From NCBI GenBank assembly GCA_003116995.1, contig BDSL01000004.1, positions 1,178,001-1,242,000 of the forward strand: a stretch of DNA of 64,000 bases. Direction: 5' to 3'. Source of the stretch: Yamagishiella unicocca. Its lineage: Eukaryota > Chlorophyta > Chlorophyceae > Chlamydomonadales > Volvocaceae. Positions 1 to 13,000 of the stretch are shown one piece after another (the stretch's first letter is position 1; the number at the start of each line of letters is the position of its first letter). Both the position numbers and the translations under genes were made by a program. Under the pieces are notes generated by a model. That model worked only from the letters and a program-made list of their open reading frames with translations. It was not told the origin of the DNA and searched no databases.

Positions 1-60
1 TTGATGACCCCATGCACTGCGCCCCGTCCGCCGCTGTATGCTTGCTACTTAAACCCAATC

Positions 61-1524
61 CTAACAGAGCCCACAAATGCTGCGGCGCAGACCGGGGCAG
101 CCAACCTGCAGGATGCGGCGGAATGCCGCGGTAGCCTCGCGCGTGGCCGCGGCACTGATGGCCCTCGTCGTCCCGTCCACGGACCGCAGCGCATGTGGGT
201 CCAGCAGCCGGCCTTGGAGATCCTCATGGGACAGCACGCGCAGCTGCCTCTCGTGCCGCCAAGCGGGTCCCGCAAGATTGCGGTAAACATCGCCAACATC
301 ATCTTCATCGGCTTGGTCGGCGCCCGTGCTTGCGTGCGCGGCCGCCAGCGCGCGACGGCGGTCGGTCGCTAAGAGTCCTTTTGGGGACGACGCTGGCGGC
401 GGTGGTGTGGCTGATGGCAGTCCTGGCCGGAGATTCGAGACCTTGCCATGCATCACGACGGAGGAGACGATGCTGATGTTGCCGGTGACATAGACGTCTC
501 GATCCTGCATGTGCAGATTAGGTAGGTGCCGGAAGGAGAGCACCGCGCTGGTTACCGCCAATGCCGCCGGCGCCAACGTGCCTCCGAAAGCTCCACACGT
601 ACGTGCCTGGACTGCTCTGTTGCTATTGCTTCTTCTCGCTACTCTGCCACAGCATCAACATTGCTGCTTCACACGGCGCTGTCGCTGTCGATGTCGCGCC
701 GTTTGCAGGCATGGCAGAAACACGCTGTGCGCGAGAAGGTTTCCCAGTGACCTGATACCCTTCAGTACTACGGCATCATACGACATACTGACCTCAGGGA
801 GCAGCAGGAGGTCGCCGTCGTACATGTCGGCTGTGATACTCAGGATGAAGCTGCCCGTGACCTGTGCAGAATCAAGGCTGGAGGCGGCGCCATCTGGCGT
901 GTTCGTACCTGCTGGGCTTGCCGCCGCTGTGGTGTCATATGCTGCGATGCCATGGCAGAGGGCTGCGGGGGCGAGGGATTCAAGTGGGGTGCTGTCATCC
1001 CATACACAGCGTTACGAGCGAGGAGGATGTCGACGCGCAAGGAGTGTGTCCCATGGGTATGACGGGGTATGAGATTGACGGGCAGTTTGCGCTGAAGTCC
1101 GAACGCTTCGGTTACCAACCCGTGCCATCCAAGCACAACGGACGCGGTATGGAGCTGCTGACGACCTGCAGGCCATTGATGAGTGAGTCGATAGGCAGCC
1201 AGTGCTCTTTGAAGACGTTCGAAATCGCGTAGACATGTCGTTCAATAATCGACACAAAGTTTTGTCGGCACTGGAGGCAAACGGAGCAAGGATACGTACC
1301 AAAAGTATACCGACGAATATAAAGGGCCGGAAGACCTCCATTTTGGTCATCTGATGGGCGCTCTATTGACTCATCAAGCTTCTGACAAAATCCCGAAGGG
1401 TCAACAATTACACTTGCACAGATTGCGTCATACCGGTATCATTTTGGCCAGAACGTGGTAAACGAATACTTACAATAGACTTATGCCCTACGCCAACTAT
1501 TGTCCAAGTCCGCGCTCGTAGCAT
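61..1524 (-). CDS. Unrecognised 5-exon gene, about 320 residues
   Basis: I do not recognise the family. Proposed exons (minus): 1524-1474, 1381-1166, 1091-909, 861-793, 504-61. All junctions are phase 0, with GTAAGT, GTCGTC, GTACGA and GTCAGT donors and AG acceptors, giving about 320 residues ending in TAG at 61-63. Exon 2 carries a Cys-rich stretch (YPCSVCLQCRQNF) followed by an amphipathic segment (FKEHWLPIDSLINGL). Exons 4 and 5 each carry a similar VTG motif (VTGSFILSITADMYDG and VTGNISIVSSVVMHG), possibly a repeated beta element. The C-terminal third is Ala/Arg-rich. The start was chosen because a longer upstream model would overlap the SNF8 polyadenylation motif at 1632-1636. The intron between exons 3 and 4 is only 47 bp, so that junction and the exact start are uncertain. 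No function is proposed. Confidence 0.4.
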
Positions 1525-1631
1525 ATCACACTTCACACGTCATGCAGGCCGAACGTATTTACTTGCACGAATTATATGCTGGCACTGATGGCCCTGATCA
1601 GAAATTGCGAGCAACCTTGGCAATCTTCCCG

Positions 1632-1636
1632 TTACA
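1632..1636 (-). other. TGTAA polyadenylation motif, SNF8
   Basis: The forward strand reads TTACA, which is TGTAA on the minus strand, about 180 bp past the SNF8 stop. TGTAA is the usual polyadenylation signal of Chlamydomonas-type algae. The assignment is by position only. Confidence 0.4.
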
Positions 1637-1815
1637 TGCTGTGCTCCGTACCGTATACAGTGTCCACCAAAGACCCAACGCCGCCGCCCCCTCCCGCTTT
1701 CACAAAAGATATACAGAAGCTCTGCATTGTCCATTACCTACCGCACACGCCCTAGGGTCATAACATTCTCTTTGCCGCGGATCGGGTATGCTTCAGCACA
1801 GGGGCGTCCCACGGG

Positions 1816-4800
1816 TCACGCCTGCTCTATCCCGCTGTTCAGACATGGGAACCAATACAGCCGCACGTGATCCGGCGCTCCGTCGTCCACCCAGGCAATT
1901 CCCTCTCGTGTCAGGGCCTGTGCATGTTGGAGGGCAGAACAGGCAACGTAAGGAGTCGGTCTCGGGCCTTCTTGGCCGCTGCAAACCCCAAGGCCAATTA
2001 GATGCAGAAACGCAAGGCATACGTGGGCCCACACAGTATGTCATGCGCGTCACAAACCTGAACCATACCACCCCTCTCCAACCTTGCAAATCCGCGGCCT
2101 TGCACTACGAGCCGAAACCACGCACCATGTCCCCTAAGCAACACCTAGGTTCATCGTCGTCACTCCACGCACCGTCACCCGTCTAAAACACCTTCCCATA
2201 GCACCCTGCCTCGTCCCAAACACGCGACAAACCAAACACGCATCTGTACGCCACCCACCTGCAAAACGTCCTCGGCGCGCCCAGCCGGCCAGCCGGCCGC
2301 CTTGCACATCTCCGCCACGGAGGTGAAGCCCTTGCCCTGCATAGCACAGCACGGCACCACCACCTTACCGCACCGCCTCAGTCCAGTCGCAGGCTGGGGG
2401 TTTAAAGAGAACCCGCAGGCTAGGGGGGTTGCGAGGAAGACGCGTGCACGAGTAAAGAATCGTCGCAGGCTGGCGTCGCCAGACTCACGGGATGGAGGCG
2501 CCCCGCTTCCTCCGCAGTGCGCACCTGTGCCACCTCCAGTGCCTTGTTCTTGTCCAAGTTGAGCTCCCCCGGCACTGACCTCACGAACTGGTTACCGCCA
2601 ATGGTCACCAGATCAAATCCCCCACCCAGCACTCTCAGCTTGCCGATGGCGCGGACCTGGGGACAGGTACGTTGGCGAGAGGGTTACGGCGCACGATCAA
2701 TTGTGGTGTGTATCGTCACCTCAAGAACCTAGCCAGTGCCTACTGCAACCCCTGCGGCAGGGCTGGTACATCGCTTCCTTTTCCTCTATTGTTCCACACT
2801 TCTTAACAGCCCGTGTGGCCTTCCTTCCTTCATCCAACCTTCCCCCTTACCCCCTCCAAGCACCCCCATACTACGGTACCAACCCTCCAGCAATGTCCCT
2901 CGCCCAGTCTAGTCCCCCGCCCCCCTTGCACCCCCTCACCACGTCGTCCAGCCCCCCGGCCCCCTTGCAGCCCCTCACCACGTCATCCATGCTGATCGGG
3001 TCCGCCTGGCTGCCCCTGCGTCGTGTGACGTAGCGCAGCAGCGAAGCCAGGTCCATCATTCCCCCGTTGAGACTGCGGGTGGCCAGACAGGCCTCCACCA
3101 CCTTACCCAACCCAACCAGGAGCGAAGGTAGGTGCGGGAAGGGGGAGGGGCAGGCCCGGGTGGTGGGAGGGTGGGAATCGGCGAGAACTGGCGGGAATGG
3201 GCGGGAATAAGAGTACCAAGGAAGGGAAACAAGTGAACGCGTCAGCCAGGCGGGAGTGTCTTCCCTCGACCCACATGGCACCCCTACCCCGCGCCCCTAC
3301 TCGCGCCGCACCTGCACCCCAATCTCGTAGTAGTAGTCGCCGAAGCCCAGTGTCGAAGCCCACAGGCTCTGCAGTGCACAACAGCGGGCCCGCGGGTCGG
3401 GCATCCAGGCGCCCAGGCAGAAGTCTGCACCCCCTTGTCGACGCCAGTGCTGCTGCCCCCGTCCTGCCCTGGTCCTCACGCCTCTGGTGTCCTGCTGCTG
3501 CCCCCGTCCTGCCCTGGTCCTCACGCCTCTGGTGTCCTGCTGCTGGCCCCGTCCTGCCCTGGTCCTCACGCCTCTGGTGTCCTGCTGCTGCCCCGGTCCT
3601 GCCCTGGTCCTCACGCCTCTGGTGTCTTGCTGCTGCCCCCGTCCTGCCCTGGTCCTCACGCCTCTGGTGTCCTGCTGCTGGCCCCGTCCTGCCCTGGTCC
3701 TCACGCCTCTGGTGTCCTGCTGCTGCCCCCGTCCTGCCCTGGTCCTCACGCCTCTGGTGTCCTGCTGCTGGCCCCGTCCTGCCCTGGTCCTCACGCCTCT
3801 GGTGTCCTGCTGCTGGCCCCGTCCTGCCCTGGTCCTCACGCCTCTGGTGTCTTGCTGCTGCCCCCGTCCTGCCCTGGTCCTCACGCCTCTGGTGTCCTGC
3901 TGCTGCCCCCGTCCTGCCCTGGTCCTCACGCCTCTGGTGTCCTGCTGCTGGCCCCGTCCTGCCCTGGTCCTCACGCCTCTGGTGTCCTGCTGCTGGCCCC
4001 GTCCTGCCCTGGTCCTCACGCCTCTGGTGTCCTGCTGCTGGCCCCCCTCCGCACCGCACCGCCACTCACTTTGTTGGACGCCAGCGGATCCACCCCTATG
4101 TTGGCGCACATTGTGTGGAACTGCGCGCGGAAGACCGGGTCGCGCCGGATGTCGGCTCGGTGCTTGCGAGCAAACTCCTCCAGGTTGTTACGGAAGGCGG
4201 CCAGCTGGTCGTGCATGGCCTGAAAGCGGGGAGGGCGGGGCCAAGAGAGAGGCGGGGGGAGGGTAGGGGACAGGTGAGGCGGCCGGCCGGTAGGCGTACG
4301 GGTGTACGGCGGAGAGGGTGAAAGAGAAGCAGGGGAAAACACGAGCTAATGTGGGCTGGAAAATGGGGTGCGGTGGATTGCCGTGCAACGCATAAACTTA
4401 TAACTTAAACGCGGGCGGTTGCGCGCATCCCTCCGTCCAGCCGTCCAGTCATCGTAACCCCCGCCCCACGTGCGCGGGGGACGATCCCCAACCGTTCTAA
4501 TTCGCATCCCGCCGACTGCTCCAGCACTCCCGCACCTGAAGCGTGTTTTTCTTGACTTCCTCCCCCGTCAGCTTGAATTGCTCCTGAAGGAAGCCAAGGA
4601 GGGGCCGTGTCACGGCGCAGAAGCAACGGTGGTGCGGTCCTCAATGACGATCGGTCAAATTATCGCGTTCGCTAGAGGCTAACAAGGTATCGACACGACA
4701 CGTGTCGGCCTTTGACTTGTGGCGAGTGTTTGGGGACCCGCTAAGTGCGTCAAGGTGAGACCACCCAGCGCTCCGTGACGGATTCCAAAATACAGACGTC

Positions 4801-5127
4801 GGAGCGATTTATCATAAGGCGTTGTGCAGCATGCACTAAGGGCATGGTGGGCGTGCACTGAGCAGCTATGCTAACTGTAAGTTTGTGTGGGGCGGATTCA
4901 GGTTATGAGCGGGTGGGCGTTACAAGCTGAGGCCTGTTCGGTCCAGACGAGCCACGAGGCCCATGAACCCCGAATCTTGGATTCTTGTGTGGGCCCCGGG
5001 CGGGAGCCCATACATGAAGTACGGGTCGGGTTTCTAACCGCACCAACCGCGCCTGTGCATCACACATCAGCTTCACCTTGGTCCGGGCCGCATGTTGCAA
5101 CCCGGCAATTCCTGGTCCACGCCGCAT
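1816..5127 (-). CDS. SNF8: ESCRT-II subunit SNF8/VPS22, 245 residues
   Basis: SNF8/VPS22 is the core subunit of ESCRT-II, which sorts ubiquitinated membrane cargo into multivesicular endosomes. Eight exons (minus): 5127-5077, 4583-4536, 4219-4070, 3368-3312, 3101-2982, 2656-2525, 2336-2259, 1917-1816, all phase 0. The joined protein is 245 residues, close to the about 258 of the animal protein. Hallmarks in order are the N-terminus MRRGPGIAG, the helix NNLEEFARKH, MCANIGVDPLAS, the signature LGFGDYYYEIGVQ, the winged-helix segment RSVPGELNLD, and the C-terminal GIAWVDDGAPDHVRLYWFP. Family resemblance runs through every exon, so splice sites are well fixed. Intron 3 holds a large minisatellite. 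It is divergently transcribed from the 5612 gene, with 484 bp between starts. I see no frameshift or missing part. Confidence 0.95.
3448..4048. repeat. 45-bp minisatellite in SNF8 intron 3
   Basis: About 13 head-to-tail copies of a 45-bp unit containing CCTGCCCTGGTCCTCACG lie wholly within SNF8 intron 3 (4069-3369). Copies differ mainly at a few positions (CCCCC/GCCCC/CCCCG). Because 45 is divisible by three, all frames stay open on both strands, giving long spurious reading frames that should not be called genes. Confidence 0.95.
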
Positions 5128-5611
5128 GGCCTTACGGCTTCTGTCTTTAACCGAAACAAGGGTTGCTTCAGTCGGTTGAGGACGTCGCCGGCTATGCTGT
5201 CTTTCCTAGATATGCTTTAAGTCAGCTGCTCGTCGCCCTTGCCCGCTCAGTGGGTTCGGTTGTGCTTGCATGGCCTTTTCCAGGACCTGGTACGCTAGGA
5301 CGTCATTTCGCCTTCGTATGCATTACTATGCGCAGCATTAAAAAAGGTGATTGCGTACGAGGTAGCATTGTCGGTCAGGACAGTGCCGAGCAGCGGACAG
5401 TACAATCCTTCAGATGGTATCGGAGCATTCCTAGCGTGGCCATCTTAAGCGTGGGCCTCCACTTTACTCTGAAACCTAACACAGCTGCAAGATAACTTAT
5501 CAATTCTTACAGAGTAATCCCAATTGTCACGCCGAGGTAACCTGCTGTCGGAAGGGTAGCGGAACCTCCTGTTACCCATAATAGTCGATCGAGCCGAAGC
5601 ACACCGTCAGC
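5128..5611. promoter_or_regulatory. Divergent promoter interval, SNF8 and 5612 gene
   Basis: 484 bp separate the two divergent start codons, so both promoters and 5' leaders must lie here. I see no TATA box or other motif that decides a start. Confidence 0.5.
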
Positions 5612-7547
5612 ATGGCAGACGCTGACCCCGAGGTTGAATACAAGAACGAGAGCGATTGCCTAATCCTGGACCCAGATACTGCCGGAGCCGCGGTTAAGAA
5701 GGTAAGCATCTATTTCGCAACGGTACCGGCCCATGAGAAGCGCGTTGGGTTGATCACTTGCAGTGCAGTGTGTGCGCTGTGTGGGGGGTAAGGGGTCAAC
5801 GCGCGTATGTCCCGGTACATCCCGCCACGTCGGCCCCTCAAAATACCTTGCGACAGCCCTATGATGGAGGCCTGCCGGAAGCAGCTTGTCGATCCGTGTC
5901 GACTGTATAGCGACGCGCGCGAGGCTAGCCTGATGAACTGACTTGCCTCGGAACCAGTGCTGACGACGATCCGCGCAGACGCAGTTTCGCAGCTGACCAT
6001 TTTGGAACCGCAGTCCGGGGTCGTAAGGATGCTATGTCTACAAAGATAGCCGCTTGCCTCCGATCATCTTTCTTTGTCGCTTCAGGTGACCTTCACTCGC
6101 AGCGTCCCTGACGTTCACGCTGGTGTGGCGGAGCTGCTCAACTTGCCAGAGACTGAGCGCGTTCGATGCTTCCACCTGTAAGCATCCAGCCAGCGCTCGC
6201 GCGCCTCGTGTATGCGCGCGATATTTACTCTGGCAGAGATGCAACATGCCGCGAGCTGTCGCGGCCGATGTTTGATCCCTGCTTCCCCACCGCGCCCCCA
6301 GTCCGATGTTCGAAAAGGCGCTTGGATGGAGTGTGCACATGTACATCGATTTGGACGCCATCCAGGTAAGCCGCGTTGGTCGCACTGTCGCCTTCCCGAC
6401 GATTCACATGCTGCCTGCCCTGCCGTCGATGCCTTACCGTCTCGACTTACATGTTGCTCTTCCGCCCGGTCTGTGACACAGCATGGGATGGCGCACAACA
6501 CCAACGCCACCCAACTGTGGCTCATCGCCAACTTGCCCAGTGAGTGAACTTTTGCGGTCTGGGAATGGCTTAGGGACTCAGCGGGTGCGCGTGAGGGCGA
6601 CAACGTTGCCGCAAGCGATTTATGGTGCGGAGGTTGCGTGTAGCGCCTAGGTGATGAGTTCGAGGTGGTTAGCCGGCCCAACAACCAAACGGATTGCGGT
6701 GTTGGTGCTCAACTAAAATATTGGCTGGACGCTTGCCCTTCGTAACATGGCTGGAACGAACGTACGCGAACGTACGAAGCTCCGGGTTGTCGCGGGGTTT
6801 CCGAAGGCCGTCACGTTGCACTGGTGTTGAGAGAAACGGCACTTCCAAGGCCTGCCTCCCCCCAGCATGTAGTACCGTCAGCGACCTTCTGGCCACCATG
6901 CACCGCTGCCGGCTTGCTTGACAACGTCAACAGGACCCACCCGGGCCCCCTGGCACACTGACATGCTGCTTTTGTTTCGCTCGCTCTACCTCACGACTAC
7001 TTTCAGACGAGCCCCCAGAGGTTCAGCCTGACAGCATCCACGGCCCCGTGCTGCTGACGGCTGAGAACTTCAAAGACGAGGAGTATGTCCAGGTGGGTGC
7101 GTGGCGTGGAAACACTTGTTTGTTACACGAGGCGAAACAACAGATAGGTCCAGGTGGGCTGGCGGGTGTGGTGCGAGCACGCTCCCCTGGAGACTCCGTC
7201 ATCCTCTGCCCGTCGAAAAGTTTTGATGGGTCGACCACTGGGATGGCAATACAGTTGCAGAAGAGGATCCTGCGCCGCGGTTGCACCCCGGATACGCGGA
7301 TCACTTCAGGGTGGCAAGAACCTTGTCATATAAGGCCTGGACTTTTGAGAGGGGGCGCACGTTAGCTTTCCACCCTTTTTCACTCATTCCACACCGCAGG
7401 CCTGTCAGTAACGGGCCCTCGCTGCGGCCTTTCCCCTCGCAGCTGAGCGACAAGGAATGGCAGGTGCTCATGGAGAAGTGCAAGGAGGTGCAACCCAACG
7501 CGCAGTTCTTGCCCGCCGAGCACGTGTCCACGCCTCCCGGCATGTAA
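5612..7547 (+). CDS. Unrecognised conserved-looking protein, 164 residues, 6 exons
   Basis: I do not recognise the family. Exons: 5612-5701, 6086-6177, 6302-6365, 6482-6539, 7007-7092, 7443-7547. Donors are GTAAGC, GTAAGC, GTAAGC, GTGAGT and GTGGGT, each with a clean AG acceptor and all phases agreeing. The product is soluble and acidic, with no signal peptide or membrane segment. Notable stretches are VAELLNLPETERVRCFH, MFEKALGWSVHMYIDLDAIQ, AHNTNATQLWLIANLP and GPVLLTAENFKDEEYV. The high information content and consistent phases argue that it is a real gene. The start ATG follows shortly after in-frame noncoding sequence and begins MADADPEVEYKNE. It shares a 484-bp divergent interval with SNF8. 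A TGTAA motif lies at 8331-8335. Function unknown. Confidence 0.8.
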
Positions 7548-10073
7548 CCGTCCTCCGGCGTAAGTCGTTGGTAGGGAAGCGTGCGGAGGAGGCCGCCAGG
7601 CCGTCAGGCCGTTGTTTCACACAGGCGGTTAAGAGCGGCGCGGAGAGACGGCGATGACCACCCCCCGGCTGTGGGTCGGCTCACACTGCCGGTGGGGCTT
7701 CCGGTGCCATGCTGGTGGGTCACCTCAGACTGGACTAGTCGTGGGGCATCATGGGGTTGCATCATGCGGGTTGCCGGCGACGTGGACGACCGCTGGTTGG
7801 GACGCCGCGCGCTTACCCGCGATGGTGGGGTTCAGTGCAGGAGGGGTGGCAACCCGGCCCAGCGAAGCCGCCTTGCAGCGGTTTGATCAAGGCAACCAAG
7901 GACACGGAGTTAAGCGTTTGAGCACGGCGAAGAGGCGTTGTGTATGTTTGTTGTTGGTTATGCCGTTGCTCCTTCTCAGGCAGCGCGCCGCGCTTCCTAT
8001 GTTCCCAGAGCTCGGGTGATGCGGTGTACAGGGGTGGGGCGAGCTACGACGGTGCGCATGCCACGATTTCGCCTCCATAGAGCGACCCACAGGCTCTTGC
8101 GGCGAACAGCCATTTGCTTCGTTTCAATTCGGACACCCGAGTGAATCAAGGTATGTGACGCATGCATGAGGGCGTGCGCAGAGGCGGAGTCGTGTGATGC
8201 CGTGTGGCGCGACTCCAGCCAGTGCGAAGGCATACGCGGCGGTGGTGGAGCATCAAAAGTGATGGATGTGGTGTGAGGAGGCGTCGGGGGAGGTGTGGAG
8301 TCAGCGTTGCCGCCGTCTGCCGGTAACTAATGTAACACGTTAGAGCAGTACGCCTTTCCTCCTCTACGTGCGCTATCAAAATTGGGTGCGGCAACATCTT
8401 CTTAGGAACTATTACATCAGATCGGGGTTACTTCCCACAGTCCGTCACTTGCTGACCACGGACAGGAGAAGAGCCAAACGTGCAATACGGCCGGCAGGCA
8501 ACTACCCGGCTTTTGCAAGCCGCTTGTCGCCGACGACAGTTCGACGCGGCCTCCGATGACCGCATAAGCCGCAATGTGTACTCGTGCTTCTACCAATCAC
8601 CTGTACCACCAATAACCAAACCGTAAACCGTACGATTTCGGTAACACCTCAAGAAGTACCAGAAGGATGACAGCATATGCACGATACCAGCATCGAGAGG
8701 GTTCAAGTGGCTACAGCCGCCACGAGCACGCCCCCCAAACCCCCAAGCGCCCAACCAAACGACGCTCGCACGCCACGAGATGCATACACTCTGTATCACC
8801 AAGAAACACGGCAGCCACGGAACACGTCCGGCTGGGATGTGCCCTCGTCATTCCTCCTCAGCGCGAGCGGCAGGTCGCGGACTTCACACCTCCATCGGCG
8901 GGGGACCAGTCCTGGCGCCGAGGAGGTGCCGCAGCGGTGACCCACACACAACTCCACTGTCCATTATATCGGCAGGAGCCTGATTGCCCGCCCAACAGCA
9001 TAGCGTAGTCCCATAAAGAGGGACGCTCCCAACCGAGGTCGGCACGATGATGCCGTGCAGCGTCCCCACGAGGCGTCGGTATTATAACACGATGTTCATA
9101 ATGCTGCGTAGTAAGGGTTCGTTGGCACCGCCGTCGTCGGGACAACAACTCCTGCTGTCCCACGAGGCGGAACCCACAGTGTCCTCCATTTCCTATGACC
9201 AAGCACATGAGTAACAGGGATTATCATGAAGGCGCGGGCTGCCACGCACATGTGTCCTCAGCGGCCTCCTCGGTGACGTGCTCTCATTCGGGTCTTTTAT
9301 TGTCCAGATGATGAAACTGTTAAGCTCTAAAACCCTAGGCCGTTGGGCCACCATGCAAATACTCAGCCTTGCGCAGTAATGCAGGCAGGCCGCCCCCCGT
9401 TGCCCCCGCGACGTGAAAATTCCGACCACGTGTAATCGCTGCTGCCAGACAACAATTGCCGCTTGATCGCTCGCTCCGAAACTCCCAGTACACCGCGACC
9501 CGCCGCCTCTGCGCAGGCATGGCGCTGCGAGTGGCCCGACCAGCAGAGCCCGCTGCTCACGCACGCCTGCTCGCAACCGCGCGCCCTCACCACACGGCTC
9601 GACACTCTCTAATCGCGAGCTCTGAGCACATTGGTGCATGGTTCTAGTGGATCGTCACGAGTCGCGTCATCCACGGCATGTTGATGCCCATGTTTGTAAG
9701 TCTCGCGTCACTTGAGTTCCTTGGCGGCTATGGGACGGCTGCTAGCACTCCCAAATCTCTCGAAAATGGGCTTTCTTCTATTTCGCACCTGCTCCTCTCC
9801 GTCACAGCATCCTTCGCATGCGAAGGCGTCGAGTGCAGTAGCCACCGGGCTTTCAGCCGGCGCAGCGCGCGTGCTCATCCTGCCTTGCATCGCCGCGTGT
9901 AGTTCCCCCCTGCAGGCAACCCTGCCTGCCGCCTCCCGCCCACGTCTCAGTCCTACATCACGTTAAGCATTCCCCGCCCATCCACCACCTCCCACCTTCT
10001 TTACTGGACTTCGCGACCACCGGTTTGTGCTCCGTGTCGCAAAATGAAGTCCCGGGCGCGTTGGCGCCCTACC
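7548..10073. other. Intergenic, convergent 3' ends
   Basis: This 2.5-kb interval lies between two convergent genes. It should hold both 3' UTRs; a TGTAA motif at 8331-8335 (+) could end the 5612 gene, and a TTACA word near 8411 could serve the channel gene on the minus strand. No reading frame here shows spliced or family-like structure. Confidence 0.5.
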
Positions 10074-13000
10074 TTATATGCCTCCCGCAAAGTCAACGTC
10101 AAAAATGTTCTTGCCACCACCGCCCGGGTCACCTGCCATGCCCCCCATTGGGGGGCCTGTGTTGAAAATGTTGGGGTTGGCCTCAACACGGCCTAACCGG
10201 GTGTGAATCTTTCCCATCTTACCCTGCGTAAGGGGACAGTGCAAGCAGCGGTTGGCATTGGATGACCTGAGTTCTGGTCGACACGCGGCAATGCTAGTGG
10301 TTGTATACCAGCCGACGCTTCACATAGGATACAGCGTCCGCCCCGCCACGCCCCCTGCTCTGTGGCTTGCCCTGGCCTGCCTTGCCCTTGGCCCCTGGCC
10401 CCTGCCCTTCCCTGCCCCCTGGCCTGGCCTCCCCCTTGGCCTGCCTTGCCGTATTCTGCCCTGCCCCATTCCCGTCTTGCACCGCCACCCTGCCCTCGCC
10501 CCTGCCCGCTCCCCTGCTCGCCGCCCAGCGTCAATGCAAGAACACCCTGCCCACCTGCAGTGCCTCAATCTTGCCCGTCAGGCGGCTGATGGTGGCCTGC
10601 ACTTGCTCCACCAGCTGTAGCGTGCTGGCGGACAGGTCAGCAGCAGGATCGGCGGAGGCCGCACCAGCCGCGCCTTCGGCGCCTTCGCCGCCGGCTGCTG
10701 CGCTGAGAGCACCCGCCGCGTCCTGGTGGGCCGGGGTTTGTTCAAGCGGGCGGCAAGAGATGTTGAGATGTTGATGCGTATGCCTGGCACTGTTGCAACT
10801 TGCAGGACGATGATGACCACGTACGGCAACGAGATGCGTGCAACGCACCCTCTAGTCATTGAAACGCACCCTCAGCCAGGTGCGGATAGAGGGGTCGGAG
10901 GCCTCTCTAGACGGAGCCAAACAGGCAAGCGGACGCGCCAAACCCGAGCTGCAGGCAGCCTACCCCACCGCCTGCCGCTTTCACCTGGCGCCCGCCGTAC
11001 AAACCTCACCCACAACGCGTGTTTAAACACGTTTCGCCCGCTACTACTTTGTCCCTTTGTCTCGACACTACACGCATTTCCTTCTCCGCTGCGCACAGAC
11101 GTGCCTCCCAGCGAGGGCCCTTACCGTGCCCACAGCCGGTGGCAGCGCCAGCGCCATGCGCTCTCCACCCGCGCCCACTTCCATGCTGCCAGAGTGCGCC
11201 GTCAGCAAGGGCGACATGGGCCCTATCCCAGGGCTGCCGCCGCCTCCGCCCGCGCCTCCGCCAGGGCCTGGCCCGCCGCCACCGCCGCCCTGCGCGGCCG
11301 CCTGCTCTTCCGCCTCTGCTGCCGCTGGGTTGAGCTTCTTCAGGTGTCGTGGCGCCGGGTAGGCGTGCGCCTCACGCGCCACCTTGCCGGCTGTCTGCAT
11401 GTCGTTCAGTCGCTTCACGGCGTGAGCCCGGACCTGCGACCAACCGGTAGTCGTAAGCAGCAGCAAGTCAAGCCAACGCGTAAAACACATACGTCGCGGG
11501 ATATAAACAGCGGTTGTTTAATTGGCGTCCTCCGTTTAATTGGCGTCCTCCGTAGATACCTGAACACAGCGGTCCTCACCACACAGCTTTGGATGGCCGC
11601 GGGCTACATGCTCGCACCATGCCGCAGGCAGTGCTGATGTCGTCCGCAACGGCCCTGACGCCCTCCCGCGCCCGTGTTCCACTGCGGCCGGCCAACCCTG
11701 CCGCACAGTCTCTCTCCTCTCCACCCCCCTCATCCCACCCCTCCTCCTCTTCCCCCTCCGCTCCCACCTTCTCTGCCGAGTCCGGGAAGTCCTTCATGGC
11801 GGCCACCAGGTCGTGCGCCATGAGCAACGTCAGGTCGCAGTGGCACAGCGCCACGCACTGTGCAGTGCGGCGGGCGGTGGCCAGCAGCGCCAGCTCGCCG
11901 AAGAAGCCGCCCTTGTGCAGGATGGCCAGCATCTCGCCGTTGTCGTTGTGAACGGCAACGTGGCCCTGGAACGGGGAAGGACGCAGCAAGGGGGAGGAGC
12001 AGGAGGAGGAGGAGGGGGGGAAGGCGCGGGTCGAGCGTGTTGGAGAGTTCTTCATTCTAAGCAGTGCGTCGCTGGCCGGGGGCCCGACAGCAAACGGGAG
12101 ACCCGAATGCCATTAGCTGCCTGCCTGCCTGCCAGAGCATCCGGCTCAGTGGCGGGTTTGAGGGGCAACACGCGCGATTCCCGATGTGACGAATGCGGTC
12201 CCGCCCTCTCTGCCCCAGGCCGCCGTGCCTCCGTCCCCACCCACCTTGGTAATGAAGTACATTTCGTGGCCGACGTCACCGATGCGAAATATGACCTCCG
12301 ACGGCAGGAACACCGCCAGTCGCAGCCGGATGACCAGCTGCGCGATGAAGGCTGGCTCGCACTCCTTGAAGAGCGGCACCTTAGTCACCAGGTCCTTGTA
12401 CATCCAGATGGCGATGTCCTGGGGAGCGCAGAAGCGGAGGGGTGGCACGAAGGCCAAGTTGCAGGACAGAAGCCACGGAGGAGGGGCGAGGGGGACGACA
12501 TGAGGACGGGCGGTCGGCCCTGTGAGTTAGCTAGCTCCTAGTTACTACACCTCAAGCTTTGCCCGAACCCCAGCCCAGCACCAGCGCCTCAGGCTCGCCG
12601 CCCACAACACACACACAGCTCAGCATACTTAAAACACACGCACACACGCACGCACGCACGCACTCAACACGCATCTGCCGACCCCACTGGACTCTGCCCG
12701 GCCACACCTGGAACATGGACGACGGCAGCTGCGAGATGAGCGCCATGCCATCAGGCCCTGGGTGCGAGTAGGTGGTTAGGTAGTCGAAGTACTGGTCGAT
12801 GCGGCCCGCGATGTCACGGGGGGCGCCTAGGTACCTGGAGGCGGAGGTCGAGAGGGAGGAGGGCGTATGGGAGGCCGGGGGAGGAAATGGAGCTCCATGA
12901 CCTTCCTGACCCCTAGCCCGGCCCCTCAACCTTGAGTCCCCCCCCGCATGCTCGTCGCGCTGCCCTATGTGCTTTCTTTCCGACTTGTGCCCTCCGAAGC

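Noticed and set aside
1166..1350. Signal-peptide-like MTKMEVFRPFIFVGILLV start on the minus strand
   Set aside because: The overlapping frame gives a longer, phase-consistent exon; the hydrophobic run is a frame shadow.
3103..4321. Long open frames on both strands with a 15-residue repeat
   Set aside because: They are the 45-bp minisatellite of SNF8 intron 3 read in different frames; real SNF8 exons lie on each side.
9193..9639. 148-residue minus frame between convergent genes
   Set aside because: No family features and no phase-consistent neighbours; likely 3' UTR or intergenic.
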